In this document: piece by piece, positions 59,345 to 64,000 of the stretch
Layout: each line of letters begins with the position of its first letter
Position numbering within the stretch: the first letter of the stretch is position 1
Source: Halobacteriales archaeon QH_7_65_31
GTDB lineage: Archaea; Halobacteriota; Halobacteria; Halobacteriales; Haloarculaceae
Assembly: GCA_003021785.1 (NCBI GenBank)
Contig: PXQU01000001.1
Location: 62,001-126,000 of the forward strand
Length of the DNA: 64,000 nucleotides
Direction: 5' to 3'
Notes under the pieces: generated by a model
Told to the model about the DNA's origin: nothing
The model's input: only the letters and a program-made list of their open reading frames with translations
The model's database searches: none
Made by a program: the position numbers and the translations under genes

Positions 59345-59617
59345 ATGATGTCATCATTTGACCCGGCGAAGAGTGCGGCGTCAACGGGCGCGAGCCTCGG
59401 TGCGAGCCTCGGCGCGCGGGCCGGTCCGGTCGGAGCCGGGGTCGGTGCTGGCTTCGGTGCGGCCGGTGGCTACATCGCCGGCGCGCTCGCCGTACCGATT
59501 CCGGGGCGGTCGGTTCTGCCGGACGGCGGCGAGATAGAGCCGCGTGATGACTCGTCCGAGCCGGCGACGACCGGGCAGTCGGACGACGTGGTCCGGATTC
59601 CAGTCACGGAGGCGTAG
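59345..59617 (+). CDS. Small glycine-zipper-like protein
   Basis: The 90-residue protein (ATG 59345, or 59348) has a Gly/Ala-rich N-terminal half ([22 protein letters not shown]) resembling glycine-zipper membrane or lipid-associating proteins, and a disordered acidic tail. The repeated DNA (cgagcctcggtgcgagcctcgg) reflects the repeats. The ORF may also be read from the GTG at 59342. It overlaps the cobQ 3' end by 14 bp. I cannot assign a function. Confidence 0.6.
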   Translation: MMSSFDPAKSAASTGASLGASLGARAGPVGAGVGAGFGAAGGYIAGALAVPIPGRSVLPDGGEIEPRDDSSEPATTGQSDDVVRIPVTEA

Positions 59618-61085
59618 ATGGCTCCAACGGTTCGGTATCGACGTGCTCGGCGACGAGTCGCGCGGCCGCGTCGTAGGGGTTCGTCTCGCTCGACTCGTCG
59701 GGCGGGCGTTCGACCCCCGCCGACGCGAAGACGGTATCGAGAAACGCCTCTCTGAGCGGCTCGTTCTCGAACAGCCCGTGGAGATACGTGCCGAGGGTGT
59801 CCCCCGAGACGGCGCTATCCGGTCCGAGCGGCGCGGGAACGTCGGCCAGCCGCCGGGTCTCGCCGGCGTGAATCTCGTAGCCACTGGCCGTCCCGGTGGC
59901 TCCGGCGATCGGTCCCCGCCCCTCGACCGCGACGCTCGTCTGTGTCACTCGCTTCTCAGCCGAGAAGGTCGTCTCGACGGGAAGCGAGCCGAAGCCAGCG
60001 ATCGTCTCGGTGTCGCCCGTTCCCTCAATGTTCGCGCCGCGGAGTCGCTCACCGAGCATCTGGTAGCCGCCACAGATACCGACAGTCGGCCCGTCGAAGG
60101 CGGCGAGTCGATCACCGAAGTCGGCGGCGTGGAGTTCCTGTAAGTCGTCGACGGTGTTCTTCGTCCCCGGGAGGACGAGCGCGTCACAGTCGAGCGGGGC
60201 GTCGGGGGCGAGATACGCGAGATCGACGCCCGGTGTGTCGGCCAGCGGCTCGACGTCCGTCGCGTTCGAGATGTGTGAGAGCCGGACGACGCCGATCGTG
60301 ACGCCCGACTCCGAACTCGAACCCTTCCTGTCGGGGTCGGGATCGGGGATTCCGACGCTGTCCTCCTCGGGAAGCCCGGGATCGTCGTACGGAACGACGC
60401 CGAGGACGGGAACCCCGGTGCGGGCTTCGAGGTCCTCGATACCCGGATCGAGCAGATCACGCGACCCTCGGAACTTCGTGATGACGACTCCGGCGACGCG
60501 GGCTTCGAGATCGTCGGGCATCAGTTCGAGCGTGCCGACGAGATGCGCGAAGACGCCGCCGCGCTCGATGTCCGCGACGAGGAGAATATCGGCGTCACCG
60601 AACCGGGCGGTCTCGACGTTGGCGAGATCGCGGTGGAGCAGGTTCGGCTCGGCGACGGAGCCGGCTCCCTCTGCGATGATAAGCTCGTTGTCGCTGGCGA
60701 GCCGGGCGTGGGCCGCGACGGCGGCCTCACGCGCCTCGGTCCAGTGGTCGTCGTAGTAGTCGGCGACGGAGGCGTTGGCGACGGGGCGACCGTTCACGAC
60801 GAGCTGGCTCTCGCCGTCGCCGCGCGGTTTCAGGAGGACGGGGTTGTGATCGGTCGTCGGGGGACACCGCGCGGCCCGCGCCTGTACGTACTGCGAGACG
60901 CCGATCTCGCCGTACGGCTCCGTACCGACCGTCGCAGTGACGGCACGCGCGTTGTTCGACATGTTCTGTGCTTTGAACGGGGCGACGTCGTAGCCGCGGT
61001 CGGCAAGCAGGCGACAGAGCCCGGCGGCGACGGTGGACTTCCCGACGTGGCTCGCCGTCCCGGCGACGAGGAGCGTGCGGGTCAC
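59604..61085 (-). CDS. cobQ: Cobyric acid synthase (CobQ/CbiP)
   Basis: The 493-residue protein amidates the corrin side chains of adenosylcobyrinic acid a,c-diamide. The N-terminal P-loop domain starts [33 protein letters not shown] follows, and the C-terminal glutamine amidotransferase has its Cys in [11 protein letters not shown] near 336. Its product leads to the cofactor of the NrdJ in this window. The GTG at 61085 overlaps the stop of a 15-residue upstream ORF (GTGA). It is convergent with the glycine-zipper gene. Confidence 0.93.
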   Translation of the reverse strand: MTRTLLVAGTASHVGKSTVAAGLCRLLADRGYDVAPFKAQNMSNNARAVTATVGTEPYGEIGVSQYVQARAARCPPTTDHNPVLLKPRGDGESQLVVNGRPVANASVADYYDDHWTEAREAAVAAHARLASDNELIIAEGAGSVAEPNLLHRDLANVETARFGDADILLVADIERGGVFAHLVGTLELMPDDLEARVAGVVITKFRGSRDLLDPGIEDLEARTGVPVLGVVPYDDPGLPEEDSVGIPDPDPDRKGSSSESGVTIGVVRLSHISNATDVEPLADTPGVDLAYLAPDAPLDCDALVLPGTKNTVDDLQELHAADFGDRLAAFDGPTVGICGGYQMLGERLRGANIEGTGDTETIAGFGSLPVETTFSAEKRVTQTSVAVEGRGPIAGATGTASGYEIHAGETRRLADVPAPLGPDSAVSGDTLGTYLHGLFENEPLREAFLDTVFASAGVERPPDESSETNPYDAAARLVAEHVDTEPLEPSTPP

Positions 61086-61129
61086 GGTCTCAGCGGGCGC
61101 GTCTCGGGCGCGAACGTGCTCTGGTGCAT
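61082..61129 (-). CDS. 15-residue leader ORF upstream of cobQ
   Basis: The minus strand ATG at 61129 begins a 15-codon ORF ([15 protein letters not shown]) whose TGA overlaps the GTG of cobQ. A good box A lies about 22-29 bp upstream, so this ATG would be at the 5' end of a leaderless mRNA. cobQ may therefore be translated by coupling to it. Confidence 0.45.
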   Translation of the reverse strand: MHQSTFAPETRPLRP

Positions 61130-61150
61130 ACGACCCTATTCGCCCAGCGG

Positions 61151-61158
61151 GTTTAATT
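61151..61158 (-). promoter_or_regulatory. Box A for cobQ transcript
   Basis: On the minus strand AAATTAAA lies 22-29 bp before the ATG of the leader ORF, at typical box A distance. The interval 61159-61290 has no gene. Confidence 0.5.
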
Positions 61159-61240
61159 TCTCTCGCGTCGCGATCTCCCGCCTACGACGACGGCACACAC
61201 TCGTTCCAGTCGACGGGTCGAGCGTGGAGCTAACACTGTT

Positions 61241-61256
61241 CTCACACGCCTGTGAG
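61241..61256. terminator. Stem-loop downstream of the HTTM gene
   Basis: CTCACA-CGCC-TGTGAG forms a perfect 6-bp stem with a 4-nt loop, 35 bp after the stop of the minus-strand HTTM gene. It may be a terminator or a 3'-end stabilising hairpin. Confidence 0.35.
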
Positions 61257-61290
61257 ATATCTCCGGGCGGGATGACGTCGCTGTCGCCAC

Positions 61291-62697
61291 TCAGGCCGGG
61301 CAGTCGAACTGACCGAGTGAGCGCCGCTTCGGCGACTCGGTCTCGGGATACGTCTCCTGTGTGACGTGGACGAGATCGACGCTCGCGAGCCGCGAGTCGT
61401 GTCGGGCGGCCCACCGGTCACAGAGATACGCAGCGAAGCCGGGCCGGAGTGTCGGGGTCCCGGAGAGCGTGTCGAGATACAGATACCAGTAGATACTGGG
61501 GTAGGTAGACGTGCTGTCGGCCACGGCGAACGCCGGATCGCCACCGCGGAACGCGTCCACCTGTTCGCCGTCGGTCGTCGTCCCGACTGGAACGTCCCAC
61601 GTATCTGCGGTCTTGGGATGCGGTGCGAACATATCCCACCGGCGCTCGGTCGGGTCAACGGGTGCGGCCGGGAGCGCGACGAGACCGACGCTCGCGGTCG
61701 ACCAGACGAGGACGAACGCCAGCAGGCCGGCAGCAAGCGTCTGTGTGGCAGGTCGCGGAAACGCCGGATGCCAGTCTCCGGGCGTCGGGACGATGCTCGC
61801 TCGGTCGCGAACGCTGGCGCGGAGGGTGTTGGTCCGTCGCTCCACGCGGTCCCAGACCGCGGTGGGGACGAAGAGGAGCAGACTCGCCATCGAGATGAGC
61901 GGAAACACCCCGAGCCGGAGGGTGAGAAACATGAACAGATGGCCGCCGGCGAGAGCGGCGACGAGCAGGGTTCGAACCCGTCTGCGTGCGAGGACGAGCA
62001 GCGGCGAGCAGACGAGCAGCGCCATCCACGCGTGGCTCCCGACGGCGAGCAGCGGCGTGCCCGCGACGAGATCACCGAGACCGACGGTGAGCGCGTCCAC
62101 CTGATAAATATACTGGACGGCAACCCCTTCGACCCAGAGATCGCCGCGCAGCTTGAGTACGGCATTGACGGCGTAGACGACGACCACCTGAACGAGGACG
62201 CCCGCAGTGGCCAGCGAGGCGATGCGGTCGGTAGTGGAGCCACGGCGGGCGTCCAGCCCCCAGCGTCGACCGGCGGGGACGAGTGCAAACCACAACATGA
62301 GCCGGCGCAGGAGCCAGTCACCCGCGTTGACGACGGCGATATTCCGCGTGTACAACGACAACAGCAGGACGAACAGCGCGAACGCGGCCAGCCGGCTCCG
62401 GTAACCAACGGTGAAGGCGACCGCAGCCAGTGCCGTCAGTCCGAACAGGAGGAGGGCCCACACGAGCGACCCCGAGAGCGTGTACAGCGAGAGCTGTCCG
62501 ATGAACGGATACGCCTCCAACAGGAGCGAGCGCGGTAGTACGCCGGCGTCGGTGTACATCGCGGCGAGGTTCGGGAGTCGGAGCGCGAGATCACAGAGGA
62601 CGAGGAGACCGAGCGCGATACGGGCGACGGCGAGACCACGGGCGTCGATACCGAACCGGTCGGCAAGCGGCTCGCGAAGCGACGGAGGGAGGGACAC
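61291..62697 (-). CDS. HTTM domain (vitamin K-dependent carboxylase-related) membrane protein
   Basis: The 468-residue protein has about ten hydrophobic helices and the HTTM arrangement (AVARIALGLLVLCDLALRLPN, YTDAGVLPRS, AGDWLLRRLMLWFALVPAGRRW, VQVVVVYAVNAVLKL). It ends in a soluble domain with RRWDMFAPHPKTADTWDVPV, the typical F-AP-P motif. The family is related to gamma-glutamyl carboxylases, but the bacterial and archaeal substrate is unknown. GTG 62697 is preferred, with box A CATATAC about 25 bp upstream; the track ORF from 62946 would overlap the S9 peptidase gene. Confidence 0.85.
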   Translation of the reverse strand: MSLPPSLREPLADRFGIDARGLAVARIALGLLVLCDLALRLPNLAAMYTDAGVLPRSLLLEAYPFIGQLSLYTLSGSLVWALLLFGLTALAAVAFTVGYRSRLAAFALFVLLLSLYTRNIAVVNAGDWLLRRLMLWFALVPAGRRWGLDARRGSTTDRIASLATAGVLVQVVVVYAVNAVLKLRGDLWVEGVAVQYIYQVDALTVGLGDLVAGTPLLAVGSHAWMALLVCSPLLVLARRRVRTLLVAALAGGHLFMFLTLRLGVFPLISMASLLLFVPTAVWDRVERRTNTLRASVRDRASIVPTPGDWHPAFPRPATQTLAAGLLAFVLVWSTASVGLVALPAAPVDPTERRWDMFAPHPKTADTWDVPVGTTTDGEQVDAFRGGDPAFAVADSTSTYPSIYWYLYLDTLSGTPTLRPGFAAYLCDRWAARHDSRLASVDLVHVTQETYPETESPKRRSLGQFDCPA

Positions 62698-62720
62698 AGA
62701 AACAGGAACGGCGAGTCGCC

Positions 62721-62729
62721 GTATATGTG
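62721..62729 (-). promoter_or_regulatory. Box A of the HTTM gene
   Basis: On the minus strand CACATATAC lies about 24-32 bp before GTG 62697. It sits just downstream of the S9 peptidase stop, giving the HTTM gene its own promoter. Confidence 0.55.
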
Positions 62730-62734
62730 TTCGG

Positions 62735-64000
62735 TCAGTCGTCGGCGGAAGCGGGAACCGTCGTTCCGACCCGGCGATCGAGGAACTCGTCGAGGATGCG
62801 GAACAGACGGATCTTCTGGTCGATGTCGGAGGAGGCGTGGCCCTCCTCGCCGAGTTCGACGTACTCGAACTCGCCGTCCTCGCCGCCGTCGTAGCCGAGG
62901 GATTCGAGCCGGTCGCGGTAGAGCCGCGCCTGCGAGACGGGAACACGGCGGTCGTTGACCCCGTGGACCATCAGCAGCGGGCAGTCGAGGTGCTCCGCGT
63001 GCTCGATCGGCGAGCGCTCGCGGTACAGCTCCGGATTCGCCTCGGGCGTGCCGAGGTTCTTCTCCATCAGCTCCGTGCGGAAATGCGGCATCGTCGTCTC
63101 GAACATCTCCGTCAGATCGGTGAGACCGATCCACGCGATCCCGGCCGCGTAGAGGTCCGGATACTGGACGGTCTGCCAGTAGGCGGAGTAGCCGCCGTAA
63201 GAGCCGCCGAAGGAGACGACGCGGTCGGCATCGAGATAGTCGTGCTCACCGAGCACGTGCTCGGTCGCGACGGCGATGTCTCCCTGTTCGGCCCCGCCCC
63301 AGTCCTCGTACAGCGTCTCGACGAACTCGCGGCCGCGACCGGTCGAGCCGCGGTAGTTCACCTTCAGGACGGAGAAGCCCCGAGAGACGAGGAACTGCGT
63401 GTACAGATCGAAGTTGCGGTAGTCCGCCGCACGCGGGCCGCCGTGCGGGTTGACGATGAGCGGCGACGGGCGAACGCCCGAGTCGTACAGGAGCCCACCG
63501 ATTTCGAGCGTCTCGGAGGGGTCGTGCTCGACGGCGGCCTGTCGGGTCTCCGGGACGCCGTCGGAGTCGAACGTGAAGTACTCCGCATCGGCGAAGTCGT
63601 CGGCATCGAACGGGCCGTAGTCGGCCGCGAGCAGGGTCTCCGTCGTATCCTCAGACAGATCGTACGCGTACAGCGACGATCGCGTCGTCGGCGTGGTGTT
63701 CGTGAGGATGACGCGGTCGTCGTCGATCTGCGTGTTGTCGGTCCCGGCGAAGGCGGCGACCCCCTCGTCGGTGTCGAGTTCGCGCGACTCGCCGGTGTCG
63801 AGATCGTAGACGATCGGGACGACGGCCGCATCACGCGTCCGGTGTGCGAGAAACCGGGAGCCGTCATCGAGGAAGGCAACGGGCGACTCCTCGCTGTCGG
63901 AGTCGAACCACTCGACCGACTCCGTCTCGAAGTCGTAGACGCCGGCTCGACCGAGATCGGTCGAGTTGTCCGAGACGAGCAGGCTCGACCCGTCCGGTGA
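62735..64000 (-). CDS. S9 family prolyl oligopeptidase-like peptidase, 5' end outside window
   Basis: The frame is open from the stop at 62735 to the window edge, giving 422 codons of the C-terminal part. The N-terminal segment is a beta-propeller (VYDFETESVEW, IVYDLDTGESREL) and the C-terminal part is the alpha/beta-hydrolase with LIVNPHGGPRAADYRNFD. The catalytic Ser is in SFGGSYGGYSAYW, the Asp in VHGVNDRRVPV and the His in GEEGHASSD. It would cleave short peptides in the cytoplasm. The track lists only the part after an internal ATG (63361). Confidence 0.9.
   Translation of the reverse strand, partial: SPDGSSLLVSDNSTDLGRAGVYDFETESVEWFDSDSEESPVAFLDDGSRFLAHRTRDAAVVPIVYDLDTGESRELDTDEGVAAFAGTDNTQIDDDRVILTNTTPTTRSSLYAYDLSEDTTETLLAADYGPFDADDFADAEYFTFDSDGVPETRQAAVEHDPSETLEIGGLLYDSGVRPSPLIVNPHGGPRAADYRNFDLYTQFLVSRGFSVLKVNYRGSTGRGREFVETLYEDWGGAEQGDIAVATEHVLGEHDYLDADRVVSFGGSYGGYSAYWQTVQYPDLYAAGIAWIGLTDLTEMFETTMPHFRTELMEKNLGTPEANPELYRERSPIEHAEHLDCPLLMVHGVNDRRVPVSQARLYRDRLESLGYDGGEDGEFEYVELGEEGHASSDIDQKIRLFRILDEFLDRRVGTTVPASADD

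Noticed and set aside
62411-64000. 529-residue plus-strand ORF
   Set aside because: It is antisense to the HTTM and S9 peptidase genes, both with clear motifs.

Overview
This 64-kb window is chromosomal DNA of a halophilic archaeon (class Halobacteria). The evidence is high GC, very acidic predicted proteins, many leaderless genes with a TATA-like box about 25 bp before the start codon, an intron-containing elongator tRNA-Met, and archaeal genes such as GatD, DnaG-type primase, CbiP/CobQ and a SAMP-like ubiquitin protein. I do not assign a genus.

Layout. 0-2.4 kb: end of inorganic pyrophosphatase, a DUF192 protein, a lipoprotein, small proteins and tRNA-Ser(CGA), which is preceded by two partial copies of its own 3' end. 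2.6-6.3 kb: a two-domain KaiC-like ATPase with a PAS sensor kinase whose kinase motifs look eroded. 6.4-18.6 kb: a type IV pilus-like locus with a secretion ATPase, a PilC/TadC membrane platform and six proteins with prepilin-like N-termini. One of these is an 883-residue candidate tip adhesin with PKD domains and FG-GAP-like repeats. 18.6-22 kb: a DUF58/DUF4129 membrane cluster. 22-27.4 kb: Fe-dependent alcohol dehydrogenase, rhomboid protease, a VapBC pair bracketed by CRISPR-repeat-like sequences and abutting tRNA-Met, then small conserved genes.

27.5-31.4 kb: a B12-dependent ribonucleotide reductase carrying a 150-residue mini-intein directly before its catalytic cysteine. 31.5-35.5 kb: the trpDFEG operon behind a palindromic operator-like site, then tRNA-Val(GAC). 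36-41.2 kb: a CBS protein with a ribosome-hibernation-like tail, nitroreductase, UspA, a HerA ATPase and a CARF-like/winged-helix regulator (HFX_2341 type). 41.2-44.9 kb: a lower-GC integrated element bounded by a perfect 52-bp direct repeat of the 5' end of that regulator gene. It holds a decayed tyrosine integrase, a phage-type repressor, a Tat lipoprotein and small membrane or secreted proteins.

45-64 kb: mostly core genes. These are a sodium:solute symporter with a DUF3311 partner, dnaG, GNATs, DUF92, an ArsR-type regulator, gatD, a SAMP-like protein, an SDR relic, MATE efflux, a CoA-disulfide-reductase-like flavoprotein, cobyric acid synthase behind a short upstream ORF, an HTTM protein and a 5'-incomplete S9 peptidase.

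Functional links: the cobalamin gene cobQ fits the cobalamin-dependent NrdJ. The pilus genes, their RecA-like neighbour and the KaiC/PAS pair suggest surface-structure and signalling functions. The most unusual items are the VapBC with CRISPR-like flanks, the element that duplicated a gene's 5' end and apparently replaced its promoter, the propeller-type pilus adhesin, and the RNR mini-intein.
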